Positions 1-8,172 of a stretch of 14,088 bases of DNA are shown here, one piece after another. The stretch comes from Pirellulaceae bacterium (GTDB taxonomy: Bacteria > Planctomycetota > Planctomycetia > Pirellulales > Pirellulaceae), in assembly GCA_030744095.1 (NCBI GenBank), contig JASLRF010000266.1, positions 1 through 14,088 of the forward strand, given 5' to 3'. Under the pieces are notes generated by a model. That model was given only the letters and a program-made list of their open reading frames with translations. It had not been told where the DNA came from and ran no database searches. Every line of letters begins with the position of its first letter. The first letter of the stretch is position 1. A program made the translations under genes and the position numbers.

Positions 1-1
1 C

Positions 2-589
2 ATGTATAGCGATTCCGAGTTTCTTGGAGGCGAAGATTTTGCAATCAACCCAGCCTTGATGCACATCGTCGTCACGAATTGGCTGGGCCGCGGTTCACAT
101 CCCGTCGCCATTGAAACGACGTTGGGAGAAGAAAAATGGAATTACCCAGCCTATGCGTATGCGACGACCTTCGCCGAGCGTGACAGCCACACAATCGAAG
201 TGAAAATGAACATAGCGTACTCGCTGAGCACGCGCCAGGAGTTTAACATCTCCCAACACATCAAACGCATCAAGTACTTCCATTACGAACTCAAGCTGGA
301 TGACGATGGCAAGATCGTTGGCGGTGAGTACTATCGCGACAGCAGTCGGCTGGACATGCTGTGGATCCCCATGCATCCAGCTCAGGGAGGCGAAGAGGGC
401 AACAAACGCGGCAATCCCCACGTTGATGTGAAAGAAGTCTTGGCGCTCTGGCGTTCGTCCGTATCTCAGGAGCTGCGCTCGAAGTGGTTCAATATTGACC
501 CAACTGACGAAGATCGGATCGCCCCGACGGAAGATCAGGTCGCACCAACGAAGGAAGAGGAGACAGCTTCCGAATTGGTCGAGAACTAG
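2..589 (+). CDS. Transglutaminase-elicitor-like protein, 3' part (truncated by window edge)
   Basis: Open from the window edge to the TAG at 587-589. The ATG at position 2 is probably an internal Met, because the visible 195 residues begin inside a conserved domain. From memory, the layout resembles the transglutaminase-elicitor (GP42/M81-type) family: an N-P-A-hydrophobic-H-I-hydrophobic-T-N block near residues 17-27 (INPALMHIVVTN), then a W-N-x-P-x-Y-x-Y block (WNYPAYAYAT, about 46-55), then an acidic D-D-G-K-I-V-G-G-E-Y run (about 101-110) followed by a tryptophan/proline segment (LWIPMHP). The catalytic Cys expected in that family would lie upstream of the window. The last 30 residues are acidic, Thr/Glu-rich and probably disordered. 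It sits 12 bases before the S9 peptidase gene and is probably co-transcribed. In bacteria the biological substrate is unclear, so protein cross-linking is only an inference. It could be another papain-fold or secreted hypothetical family. Confidence 0.5.
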   Translation: MYSDSEFLGGEDFAINPALMHIVVTNWLGRGSHPVAIETTLGEEKWNYPAYAYATTFAERDSHTIEVKMNIAYSLSTRQEFNISQHIKRIKYFHYELKLDDDGKIVGGEYYRDSSRLDMLWIPMHPAQGGEEGNKRGNPHVDVKEVLALWRSSVSQELRSKWFNIDPTDEDRIAPTEDQVAPTKEEETASELVEN

Positions 590-601
590 CGAGGCAGTGC
601 C

Positions 602-2878
602 ATGCGCAATAGATGTTTTCGCCAGCGCCCCGTTGGAATCACATGGTTCTTCACCTTGGTGTTGCATTTGTTGTCCTCGGCGACAACATGGGGCCAAGGC
701 ACGGTCGCTGACTACGAGCGGGCTCGGGGGCTACGCGCAACCACAGCCAACACCGTCTTTCAGAGCGCCGTCAAGCCGCATTGGTTCGATCAGAGCACTC
801 GGTTTTGGTATCGCACCGACTTACCGATGGACCACCACAGTTTCTTCCTAGTCGATGTCGAGGCGGGAACGCGCCGACCCGCTTTCGATCACGCCGCTTT
901 GGGCAAGGCTATCGCGGAGGCAACCAAGAAATCTGTCGATGCACAGGCCTTGCCGCTGACCCGGTTGGAATTCACCGACAAGGCCAAAGTGGTCACGTTC
1001 ACGGCCTTTGATGGGCGATGGCGATGCGATCTGAATACCTATGTGCTGGCCAAGATCGAAGATGACGATTCCAAGCCTGGCAAAGACAATCCGCCACGCG
1101 ACCGATCCAGCGGCGGGCGTGGCCGGAGTCGCGGTCGCAGTAAGTCACCGGACGAAAAGTGGGAGATCGTGGTCAAGGATCACAATCTTGTCCTCCGCGA
1201 CTTGGCCGCCAACAAAGAGAGCCCGCTCACTTGCGACGGCACCGAGAACGATGGCTACGAGTCTCGGATTTACTGGTCACCAGATTCCCAAAAAATGGTG
1301 GCCATGCATACCAAGGCGGGTGACGATCGAAAAGTGTATCTCATCGAGTCCTCGCCAAAAGACCAACTCCAGCCAAAGCTGCATTCTTATGACTATCTCA
1401 AACCCGGTGACGCCATTCCACAAACCACGCCACGGCTGTTTGACATTGCCCGTCGGTGTGAGATCGCCGTCGACACCAGTCGTTTCAGCAATCCGTGGTC
1501 AATTCGCCAGGTTCGCTGGCAGCCCGATTCGCGACGACTGACGTTCGTCTACAACCAGCGTGGACATCAAGTGTTGCGGATCGTTGCCGTCGATGCGGAC
1601 ACTGGAGAAGCGGCCGCACTGGTCGATGAAGTGAGCGAAACGTTCCTTGATTATGCCAACAAACAGTACAGCCGATTTATCGACACGACGCACGAACTCA
1701 TCTGGATGTCCGAGCGAGACGGTTGGAACCACCTCTACTTGATCGACTCGCGAACCGGAGATGTCAAGAATCAGATCACGCAAGGGCACTGGATCGTCCG
1801 CGGCGTAGATCACGTGGATGACCAGGAGCGAAAAATCTGGTTTCGCGCTGGTGGCATCTACCCTGAACAAGACCCGTACTATGTCCACTATTGTCGAATC
1901 AACTTCGACGGCACGGGCCTGGTCATCTTGACCAACGGCAACGGCACGCATTCGGTCGACTACTCACCCGATCGCAAGTACGTAATCGACACTTATTCGC
2001 GAGTTGACTCGCCGCCCGTCACCGAATTGCGAAGGACCAGCGACGGCAAATTGGTCTGCGACCTCCAGCGAGCGGACGCCAGTCGACTGCTGGCGACGGG
2101 CTGGCGCCTGCCAGAACGATTCGTGGCGAAAGGGCGTGACGGCGACACAGATATCTACGGTGTCATCTTTCGCCCGACAACATTCGACGCGGCCAAGAAA
2201 TACCCTGTGATCGAGAAGATCTATGCCGGTCCTCATGGCGCTTTCGTTCCCAAACGGTTTTCCGCCTATCATTCCGCGCAGGCATTGGCGGAACTCGGAT
2301 TCATCGTCGTTCAAATCGACGGAATGGGAACCTCCCACCGCTCGAAGGCCTTTCACGATGTCTGTTGGAAGAATCTGGGGGATTCAGGGTTTCCCGATCG
2401 GATCTTGTGGTTAAAAGCCGTCGCCAAGCGGTACGCGTCGATGGACCTTTCGCGGGTCGGTATCTTCGGCGGCTCGGCGGGTGGCCAAAGTTCCACGCGG
2501 GCTCTCCTGGCCCACGGAGATTTCTATAAAGTCGGCGTTTCCGACTGCGGCTGTCACGACAACCGCATGGACAAAATCTGGTGGAACGAACTTTGGATGG
2601 GCTGGCCGCTTGGCGACCATTATGCCGAGCAGTCCAACGTCACCAACGCGCATCGGCTGACGGGCAAGCTGCTGCTGATCGTCGGCGAACTTGACCGCAA
2701 TGTTGATCCGGCATCGACGATGCAAGTTGTTAACGCGTTGATCAAGTCCGACAGGGATTTCGAGATGCTGGTCGTTCCTGGCGGGGGACACGGAATCGCC
2801 GAAAGCAAGTACGGGACACGCCGCCGGCGCGACTTCTTCGTCCGGCACCTGTTGGGTGTCGAGCCTCGCAGCAAGTAA
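602..2878 (+). CDS. Secreted S9-family serine peptidase (DPP IV-type propeller plus prolyl oligopeptidase domain)
   Basis: A 758-residue exported serine peptidase. Residues 1-31 look like a signal peptide: basic start, hydrophobic stretch [11 protein letters not shown], then a small-residue region ending AWGQ-like (TTWGQ). The middle (about 50-500) has repeated [15 protein letters not shown] and YSPDRKYV blades plus the [10 protein letters not shown] signature of the DPP IV N-terminal beta-propeller. The C-terminal alpha/beta hydrolase domain (about 500-758) carries the triad: Ser625 in GGSAGG, Asp698 in GELDRNVDP and His730 in GGGHG. ATG at 602 is supported by GAGG at 591-594 with 7-base spacing. 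A basic Gly/Arg/Ser insert lies near residues 160-182. The stretch where dipeptidyl peptidase IV has its substrate-gripping Glu-Glu pair appears shortened, so exact specificity (dipeptidyl-, oligo- or other peptidase) is uncertain. It lies 12 bases after the preceding gene and is convergent with an Xaa-Pro peptidase gene 29 bases away. Confidence 0.93.
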   Translation: MRNRCFRQRPVGITWFFTLVLHLLSSATTWGQGTVADYERARGLRATTANTVFQSAVKPHWFDQSTRFWYRTDLPMDHHSFFLVDVEAGTRRPAFDHAALGKAIAEATKKSVDAQALPLTRLEFTDKAKVVTFTAFDGRWRCDLNTYVLAKIEDDDSKPGKDNPPRDRSSGGRGRSRGRSKSPDEKWEIVVKDHNLVLRDLAANKESPLTCDGTENDGYESRIYWSPDSQKMVAMHTKAGDDRKVYLIESSPKDQLQPKLHSYDYLKPGDAIPQTTPRLFDIARRCEIAVDTSRFSNPWSIRQVRWQPDSRRLTFVYNQRGHQVLRIVAVDADTGEAAALVDEVSETFLDYANKQYSRFIDTTHELIWMSERDGWNHLYLIDSRTGDVKNQITQGHWIVRGVDHVDDQERKIWFRAGGIYPEQDPYYVHYCRINFDGTGLVILTNGNGTHSVDYSPDRKYVIDTYSRVDSPPVTELRRTSDGKLVCDLQRADASRLLATGWRLPERFVAKGRDGDTDIYGVIFRPTTFDAAKKYPVIEKIYAGPHGAFVPKRFSAYHSAQALAELGFIVVQIDGMGTSHRSKAFHDVCWKNLGDSGFPDRILWLKAVAKRYASMDLSRVGIFGGSAGGQSSTRALLAHGDFYKVGVSDCGCHDNRMDKIWWNELWMGWPLGDHYAEQSNVTNAHRLTGKLLLIVGELDRNVDPASTMQVVNALIKSDRDFEMLVVPGGGHGIAESKYGTRRRRDFFVRHLLGVEPRSK

Positions 2879-2883
2879 ACAGA

Positions 2884-2897
2884 TGCTGCAACCAGCA
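2884..2897. terminator. Small hairpin between convergent genes
   Basis: TGCTG-CAAC-CAGCA forms a 5-bp stem with a 4-base loop inside the 29-base gap between the S9 and M24 stop codons. It is symmetric and could end transcription from both sides, but it is short and has no T-run, so this is a weak call. Confidence 0.2.
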
Positions 2898-2907
2898 AGA
2901 GGGGCTG

Positions 2908-4014
2908 TCATAACTCGAGTGGAAAGTCGGTCAGACACTCAACCCCGTCAAGGGTGACCACGTAATCGTTCTCGATCCGCATACCCGCCTGCAACTCAGG
3001 TGCGTACAACCCTGGTTCCACCGTAAATGTCTCACCTTCCTGAAATGTGTCATCCCAATTCGGATTCAAGTGTGGCGCTTCGTGCGGAAAGAGACCGATG
3101 CCGTGTCCCAGATGGTGATCGAAAACTCCGACGGGCGCTTCGTCGAGTATCGCCCGCACTTCACGAAACAATGCCCGCGCATTTTTGCCTGGCCGCACTT
3201 CGCGCTGCACGTGCTCAAAGGCCCTCATGATGAATTCCCAAGCAAGCTGTTGGGCGTCGGTGGGTTCTGCAACTGCAATGGTCCGCGCATTGTCTGCGAA
3301 ATAACCACGAAAGGCGGGTCCCAGATCCAAGATGTAGAGTTCGCCCGCCATCGCGGAACGTCCCTTGCGCGGCGGACCGCCTCGAGAACCGCATTGATAG
3401 TCATTGCCGGTTCCGGTGAGCATTTCGCCGAACTCTTCCACCGCAGCGGATTGCAGTTCATTAAAGACGTGAAGTTCAGTGACGCCGGGCGCGATAATCT
3501 CTCTTGCACGCTCGTACATCCGCCCAGTTCCCGCGATGGCCTTCCGGATCAACGCCAACTCGTCCGGGTCCTTCCGCCGCCGTAGCGAGTACAAGGCCGG
3601 CTCGATGTCGAACAACGTCGCCTCAAAGTGTGAGCTCAGATATGTTCCGAACGTCGAGAATTCAACACCCATTCGGCGCGGTTGCGGCTGGCTGGCTAGC
3701 GCGGAAATCAGGACGTCCGTAGAGGCCTTCCGTTGATCATTGCGCAACGTCGAACGCCACTGTGCTTCGTACGTTAGAACCTCGTCCGCCGCCGCGACTT
3801 CCGGCAGGCGTTGGGGAGCAACGAGGGTCAGACGCCCTTCGCGCGACAACGCCGCAACTGGCTGGAAAACCCACCGAAATCGTGGTCCGGCCAGATACTG
3901 TATGTGCTCGACCTGTGTGACGACCACCAAGTCCAAATCGTGCTGCACCATCTGTTCGACCACGCGTTGCTGTCTACCTCGACAAGCAGCGATATCAATT
4001 CCTACATCGGTCAT
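2908..4014 (-). CDS. M24-family Xaa-Pro aminopeptidase (Xaa-Pro dipeptidase-like)
   Basis: A 368-residue metallopeptidase of the pita-bread fold, expected to remove the residue before proline from peptides in the cytoplasm (no signal peptide). The N-terminal part (about 1-150) is the creatinase-like non-catalytic domain, beginning with a typical R-x-x-x-V-x-x-M stretch and Y-L-A-G-P-R-F. The C-terminal catalytic domain has all five dinuclear metal ligands: Asp230 (ILDLGP), Asp241 (FADNAR), His304 (GHGIGLFPHEAP), Glu333 (TVEPGLY) and Glu348 (MRIENDYV). The ATG at 4014 is chosen because homology-like sequence starts there. An in-frame ATG at 4107 would add 31 residues that do not look like the family, and the Shine-Dalgarno signal upstream of 4014 is weak. 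The gene is convergent with the S9 peptidase. Assignment to Xaa-Pro dipeptidase rather than aminopeptidase P cannot be settled by eye. Confidence 0.9.
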   Translation of the reverse strand: MTDVGIDIAACRGRQQRVVEQMVQHDLDLVVVTQVEHIQYLAGPRFRWVFQPVAALSREGRLTLVAPQRLPEVAAADEVLTYEAQWRSTLRNDQRKASTDVLISALASQPQPRRMGVEFSTFGTYLSSHFEATLFDIEPALYSLRRRKDPDELALIRKAIAGTGRMYERAREIIAPGVTELHVFNELQSAAVEEFGEMLTGTGNDYQCGSRGGPPRKGRSAMAGELYILDLGPAFRGYFADNARTIAVAEPTDAQQLAWEFIMRAFEHVQREVRPGKNARALFREVRAILDEAPVGVFDHHLGHGIGLFPHEAPHLNPNWDDTFQEGETFTVEPGLYAPELQAGMRIENDYVVTLDGVECLTDFPLEL

Positions 4015-4400
4015 GGGACACTCGCTTCGTCTAGTCTCTTTGGCACGGCCCCGTACTGTGTTTCCGCGACGTGCTTTGTGGGTAAAACCTGCCAACTTCG
4101 CTAGCATCAGCCGCCGTGAGGTTATCGTTGAGCCCGACAGCTGACCAGCCCCCAGGTGTTATACACAAGTTCTTGCCCGCTCGGGGCGAGAGATGGGTAG
4201 TGCAACGAGGACCGGCCCCAAGTGCTGATTTCACTTTGCTGCTGGCATTCGGCGGCGACGCGTGCGGGTCAAGAGGGAAGGATGGCATCTCGTGGATCTG
4301 GCCTTTCTTGCGGATTCTGGTCACTTCGCCTAACCTAGGGAACCCTGGGAGTTGGATGTGATGAACCCCCTTCGCCGCCCATTTTTTGCATGCCCCGCTA
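4015..4400. other. Intergenic region between divergent peptidase and phosphatase genes
   Basis: These 386 bases separate the divergently transcribed M24 peptidase and phosphatase genes, so promoters for both should lie here. I see no convincing -35/-10 pair, no RNA gene and no convincing full-length gene. Two visible items are the near-palindrome CCTAGGGAACCCTGGG at 4334-4349 (7 pairs including one G-T, 2-base centre) and a possible 15-codon leader frame at 4361-4408, listed separately. Several overlapping open frames here look like chance. Confidence 0.5.
4334..4349. promoter_or_regulatory. Near-palindromic 16-base site upstream of the phosphatase gene
   Basis: CCTAGGGAACCCTGGG reads almost the same on both strands, with one G-T pair and an AA centre. 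With a 2-base centre it suits a dimeric protein-binding site better than an RNA hairpin. It ends 51 bases before the phosphatase ATG. No regulator can be named. Confidence 0.2.
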
Positions 4401-4408
4401 ATGACTAG
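4361..4408 (+). CDS. Possible 15-codon leader ORF overlapping the phosphatase start
   Basis: ATG at 4361 has a GGAG at 4348-4351 with 9-base spacing and runs 15 codons to TAG at 4406-4408. It overlaps the phosphatase start (ATG 4401) by 8 bases in another frame. The phosphatase ATG itself has no visible ribosome site; the bases before it are T- and C-rich. A leader whose termination hands ribosomes to the next start would explain this. An ORF this short can easily arise by chance. Confidence 0.2.
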   Translation: MNPLRRPFFACPAND

Positions 4409-5060
4409 TCGGACCATCGCGATTGGCGACATTCACGGGTGTGCTCAGGCGTTGGCAGCGCTGATCGACGCGATCGCGCCGACCAGGGATGACGTCATTG
4501 TGACGCTGGGCGATTATGTCGACCGCGGACCCGACTCGAGAGGTGTCGTGGATTTGTTGATCAACCTGGCCGAACGCTGGCAGGTGGTCCCACTGCTGGG
4601 CAACCATGAAGCGATGCTCATCGACGCGCACGAGGCTCCCGAGTGTCGTGAATTCTGGCAACGGTGCGGTGGTTTCGAGACGCTCGAGAGTTATGGCGGT
4701 TCTCTGTCAGCAATCCCACCCATGCATTTGGATTTCTTCCACGGCTGCCGGCCTTTCTACGAAACCGACTCGCACTTCATGGTGCACGCGAACTACGATC
4801 CGATCCTGCCACTCGACGAACAACCGGCTCGGCTCTTGCTTTGGGAGCACGTTGTCTACACGATCCCGCCGCGTCACGAGTCGGGAAAAACAGCGATCGT
4901 GGGACACACGCCACAGATTTCTGGCGAAATCCTAGACCTGGACCATCTAATCGGTATCGACACCTATTGCGTAGGTGGCGGCTGGCTGACGGCTCTTGAA
5001 ATCAACACGCGGCAGATCTGGCAAGCCGATCGAGAGGGCAGGTTACGAGAGAGCACCTAA
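4401..5060 (+). CDS. PPP-family metallophosphatase (PrpA/PrpB/ApaH-like)
   Basis: A 219-residue calcineurin-like phosphoesterase of the PPP superfamily. The signature blocks appear in order: GDIHG (Asp10, His12), GDYVDRGPDS (Asp38, Asp41, Arg42), GNHE (Asn68, His69), His129 in MVHAN and His169 in GHTP. These provide the two-metal site and catalytic His. The size matches small bacterial and phage serine/threonine phosphatases and is shorter than diadenosine tetraphosphatase ApaH (about 270-280). Protein phosphatase is therefore the first guess, with nucleotide or bis-nucleotide hydrolysis as the alternative. No signal peptide is visible, so it is cytoplasmic. ATG at 4401 is chosen because GDIHG then begins at residue 9. 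An in-frame TTG at 4386 would add 5 residues. The gene seems monocistronic, with repeat-bearing spacer behind it. Confidence 0.88.
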   Translation: MTSRTIAIGDIHGCAQALAALIDAIAPTRDDVIVTLGDYVDRGPDSRGVVDLLINLAERWQVVPLLGNHEAMLIDAHEAPECREFWQRCGGFETLESYGGSLSAIPPMHLDFFHGCRPFYETDSHFMVHANYDPILPLDEQPARLLLWEHVVYTIPPRHESGKTAIVGHTPQISGEILDLDHLIGIDTYCVGGGWLTALEINTRQIWQADREGRLREST

Positions 5061-5083
5061 GGCGTGCAGCGCCAAACTCTCCC

Positions 5084-5115
5084 TGTCTCCCCATCTCCTT
5101 GTCTCCCCATCTCCT
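5084..5115. repeat. Tandem repeat, two perfect copies of a 16-base unit
   Basis: TGTCTCCCCATCTCCT occurs at 5084-5099 and again, identical, at 5100-5115. It is flanked by similar pyrimidine-rich sequence (CTCCC before, TTGCCCTCT after). The other strand is a G/A-rich run. It lies in the spacer between the phosphatase stop and the sulfatase gene. From memory, similar GGGGAGA-type intergenic repeats occur in planctomycetes and cyanobacteria, often read as spurious Gly/Asp/Arg-rich peptides. Confidence 0.75.
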
Positions 5116-5228
5116 TGCCCTCTGCCGATTGCTGAATGTCGGCACAGAGTCTGATAGAATGCAATGCAAACGCAATATTGCGCAGCAGATCCCTGGCGTC
5201 CCCAGCCTTGATGTTTTCCGAGTTCACC

Positions 5229-6608
5229 ATGACCAACCGCTTGAATCTGGCTGCGACACTCGTCGCCTTGCTCTTCGTGTTACCCGCTGTCGGCGCTCCG
5301 CGGAAGCCCAACGTCGTGTTGATTTACACGGACGATCAGGGCAGTGTTGACGTGAATTGCTACGGTGCCGACGACCTCATCACGCCCCACATGGATGCGT
5401 TGGCGAGAGATGGCATCCGTTTCACTCAGTTTTATTCGGCGGCGCCGGTCTGCTCGCCTTCACGGGCCGCCTTGTTGACGGGCCGCTTTCCGCAACGAGC
5501 GGGCCTGCCCAGCAACGCCGGTTCGAAACCAGGCTCAGTCGGCATGCCCAGCGAACAGGTCACGTTGGCCGAGATGTTGCGCGATGCGGGTTATGCCACT
5601 GGACATGTCGGCAAATGGCATTTGGGATATGTACCGGCCACGATGCCTAACGGGCAGGGATTTGATTTTACGTTTGGCCACATGGGTGGCTGCATTGATA
5701 ACTACTCGCATTTTTTCTATTGGAGCGGCCCGAATCGTCACGACCTGTGGCGTAACGGAAAAGAGACATGGGAAGACGGCAAGTTCTTTCCTGACCTCAT
5801 GGTCCGTGAAGCCTGCGACTTCATCCAGCGCAACCGCGAGAAACCTTTCTTTCTGTATTGGCCGATCAACACGCCGCACTATCCGCTGCAAGGGACCGAA
5901 GCGTGGCGTGAAAAGTACACAGCCCTTCCGGCACCTCGCAGCAACTATGCGGCGTTCGTGTCGACGACGGACGAGCGGATTGGCCAATTGCTGGAATGCC
6001 TCGACGAATCCGGCTTGCGCGAGGACACCATTGTCGTCTTTCAATCGGATCACGGTCATTCCATGGAAGAGCGGACGTTTGGTGGTGGTGGCAGCGCGGG
6101 GCCTTATCGCGGTGCCAAGTTCAGCCTATTTGAAGGCGGGGTCCGTGTGCCGGCGATTATTCGCTGGCCAGGGCATCTTCCGGCGAGCCAGGTCCGCGAG
6201 CAGATGGCAACCTCCGTCGATTGGCTGCCCACGATTCTGCAGTTGTGCGATGTCACCACGCCGAGCCACAAGATCGATGGGCACAGTCTGGTTCCAATGT
6301 TGATCGACGCGACCGCTCGATCACCCCATAAGCAATTCCATTGGCAATCTGGACGCGGCCTCGCGGGCCAACCACAATGGGCCGTCCGGGAGGGGACATG
6401 GAAGCTGATTGGGAATCCGAAAGACACGAGTAACACGGCGCCGCTGGCCAAGGCCGACCGCCGGTTCCTGGTAAACCTGGCCGACGACATCGGCGAGGCA
6501 CGCAATGTTGCCGACCAGTTTCCCGATATTGTCGGACGCCTCGAAGCCGCCCACGACGCCTGGCTGATAGACGTGAATTCGTCCAATGTCAGCGACACGA
6601 CTCGATAG
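5229..6608 (+). CDS. Secreted type I sulfatase (arylsulfatase family)
   Basis: A 459-residue sulfatase that hydrolyses a sulfate ester, probably on a polysaccharide or glycan outside the cytoplasm. The signal peptide is residues 1-23 (MTNRLN, hydrophobic LAATLVALLFVLPAV, then GA). The mature protein begins with PNVVLIYTDDQG, giving metal-binding Asp35-Asp36. Cys75 in CSPSRAALLTGR is the C-x-P-S-R residue that becomes formylglycine, so a maturase (formylglycine-generating enzyme or anSME) must be encoded elsewhere. GKWHLG and SDHGH (Asp274, His275) complete the active site. ATG at 5229 is chosen because the signal peptide starts there. In-frame ATGs at 5211 and 5136 would put extra residues before it. 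The substrate cannot be read from sequence; planctomycetes commonly carry many such genes. A PLP decarboxylase gene follows after 14 bases, suggesting co-transcription. Confidence 0.95.
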   Translation: MTNRLNLAATLVALLFVLPAVGAPRKPNVVLIYTDDQGSVDVNCYGADDLITPHMDALARDGIRFTQFYSAAPVCSPSRAALLTGRFPQRAGLPSNAGSKPGSVGMPSEQVTLAEMLRDAGYATGHVGKWHLGYVPATMPNGQGFDFTFGHMGGCIDNYSHFFYWSGPNRHDLWRNGKETWEDGKFFPDLMVREACDFIQRNREKPFFLYWPINTPHYPLQGTEAWREKYTALPAPRSNYAAFVSTTDERIGQLLECLDESGLREDTIVVFQSDHGHSMEERTFGGGGSAGPYRGAKFSLFEGGVRVPAIIRWPGHLPASQVREQMATSVDWLPTILQLCDVTTPSHKIDGHSLVPMLIDATARSPHKQFHWQSGRGLAGQPQWAVREGTWKLIGNPKDTSNTAPLAKADRRFLVNLADDIGEARNVADQFPDIVGRLEAAHDAWLIDVNSSNVSDTTR

Positions 6609-6622
6609 CATTTGTCAATCAA

Positions 6623-8071
6623 GTGACCCCAAGCAAGCAGCCAGAGTATCCGCTTGAACTTTCCTCAGCCGCGATGCGCGAACTGGTTGAATTGTCACTT
6701 GCACACCTCGACACATTTCTAAGTTCTCTACCCGAACAAGAGGCGTGGAACAACGCCAATGCCGAGCAGGCCGCACGGTCGGTCATGGAACCAATGCCCG
6801 AACAGGGCCAAGCGGTCCAAACCATCCTGCGTCGGTTCTTCGACGAAGTGGTTCCCGTCGCGCTGAACACGACCAGCCCAGGTTACCTGGCCTACGTCCC
6901 TGGCGGCGGACTCCCTCAAGCAGCCGTCGCGGACTTGATTGCCGGAATCACGAATCGCTTTGTCACCGTTTGGTCGGCGGCACCTGCTATCGCGCAGATC
7001 GAAACCGCAGTGATCCGCTGGTTTTGCGAAATGGTCGGGTACTCGACGGGTTCAGGCGGTTTCTTGACGTCGGGTGGCTCATTGGCCAATCTGTCGGCGA
7101 TCGTAACGGCGCGTCGCAGGCGAGCGGATCACGATTTTCAGACGGCCACAATTTATACGTCCGATCAAACTCACCACAGCATCTGCAAAGCGGCCGTGCT
7201 CGCCGGCTTTCCCGCCGAGAACATCAGGCAGATTGAAGTCGACCAACGATGGCGCGTGCGGGTTGACTGTCTTGGCAGGCAGGTCGCACGTGATCGTGCC
7301 GCCGGCTTTCACCCGTTGATCGTGGTGGCCCAGGCCGGCACCACCAACACCGGCGCGGTTGACAACCTTTCGGCGCTCGCCGATCTAGCGACGGCGGAAG
7401 AGCTCTGGCTTCATGCAGACGCGGCATACGGCGGATTCTTCATGTTGACCCAGCGTGGTCAGCGGGCGCTCGAGGGACTGGCACGCGCTGATTCCGTAAC
7501 GCTCGATCCACACAAAGGCCTCTTTCTACCCTACGGCACGGGCTGCCTCCTAGTCCGGAACTTGGACGACCTAAAAAAGGCGCACGATATGGACGGGGCC
7601 TACATGCCGTCTCTGTCCGACGATCCGGACTTCTTGGATTTTTCGCAACTTTCGCCCGAACTATCACGAGATTTCCGAGGCCTGCGCGTCTGGCTGCCGT
7701 TGCAACTGCACGGTGCCGGAGCATTTCGACAGGCGTTGGACGAAAAGCTGGACTTGGCCCAATTCGCTGCGCGGCAACTGCAAGCGATCGACGAAAAACT
7801 CCACGACACATTAGAGATCATGGCCGAGCCGCAATTGTCGATCGTCGCTTTTCGTCTCCGCCGCGCGGGCCTCGACCAGGATGCGACGAACACCTTGAAC
7901 AAGCGACTGCTGGCGGAAATCAACGCGCCACGCCGAGTTTACTTGACGTCTACAGAACTGAACGGCAACTTTGCCATCCGCATTTGCGTTCTTTCGTTTC
8001 GGACGCACTTGGATCGGATGCGGGAATGTGTCGAGTTGATCGGCCGAGTGGCCGAGCAGATCCTCTCGTGA
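6623..8071 (+). CDS. Group II PLP-dependent amino-acid decarboxylase (aromatic-L-amino-acid/glutamate decarboxylase-like)
   Basis: A 482-residue cytoplasmic fold-type I PLP enzyme. PLP-site residues are visible: His184 in SDQTHHS (ring stacking), Asp266 in HADAAYGG (pairs with the pyridine nitrogen) and Lys298 in LDPHKGLFLPYG (Schiff base). The N-terminal LELSSAAMRELVELSLAHLD resembles the usual family start, and GYLAYVPGGG and FVTVWSAAPAIAQIE match the dimer and substrate region. The GTG at 6623 is preferred over ATG at 6674, which would cut off part of the conserved N-terminal helix; no clear ribosome site precedes it. It lies 14 bases after the sulfatase stop. Which amino acid is decarboxylated (tyrosine, tryptophan, DOPA, glutamate, diaminobutyrate or other) cannot be decided. 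Some bacterial relatives catalyse other PLP chemistry. Confidence 0.9.
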   Translation: MTPSKQPEYPLELSSAAMRELVELSLAHLDTFLSSLPEQEAWNNANAEQAARSVMEPMPEQGQAVQTILRRFFDEVVPVALNTTSPGYLAYVPGGGLPQAAVADLIAGITNRFVTVWSAAPAIAQIETAVIRWFCEMVGYSTGSGGFLTSGGSLANLSAIVTARRRRADHDFQTATIYTSDQTHHSICKAAVLAGFPAENIRQIEVDQRWRVRVDCLGRQVARDRAAGFHPLIVVAQAGTTNTGAVDNLSALADLATAEELWLHADAAYGGFFMLTQRGQRALEGLARADSVTLDPHKGLFLPYGTGCLLVRNLDDLKKAHDMDGAYMPSLSDDPDFLDFSQLSPELSRDFRGLRVWLPLQLHGAGAFRQALDEKLDLAQFAARQLQAIDEKLHDTLEIMAEPQLSIVAFRLRRAGLDQDATNTLNKRLLAEINAPRRVYLTSTELNGNFAIRICVLSFRTHLDRMRECVELIGRVAEQILS

Positions 8072-8097
8072 AGTGCCGGTGCGACAAGCCGGGACAG

Positions 8098-8114
8098 GTC
8101 ACGCTGTGCGTGAC
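8098..8114. terminator. Hairpin between convergent genes
   Basis: GTCACGC-TGT-GCGTGAC forms a perfect 7-bp stem with a 3-base loop, 27 bases after the decarboxylase stop and 59 bases beyond the stop of the opposing gene. There is no T-run on either side, so it is either a weak bidirectional terminator or a dispersed palindrome. Confidence 0.3.
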
Positions 8115-8172
8115 AGAGTGCGAAAGCTGGTGTGCACCTGAGTGGCACTGGCGCGCACCCGAGGCCGATTAG

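Noticed and set aside
95..697. Minus-strand 200-residue open frame
   Set aside because: Antisense to the transglutaminase-like gene, with no family features; a shadow of codon bias.
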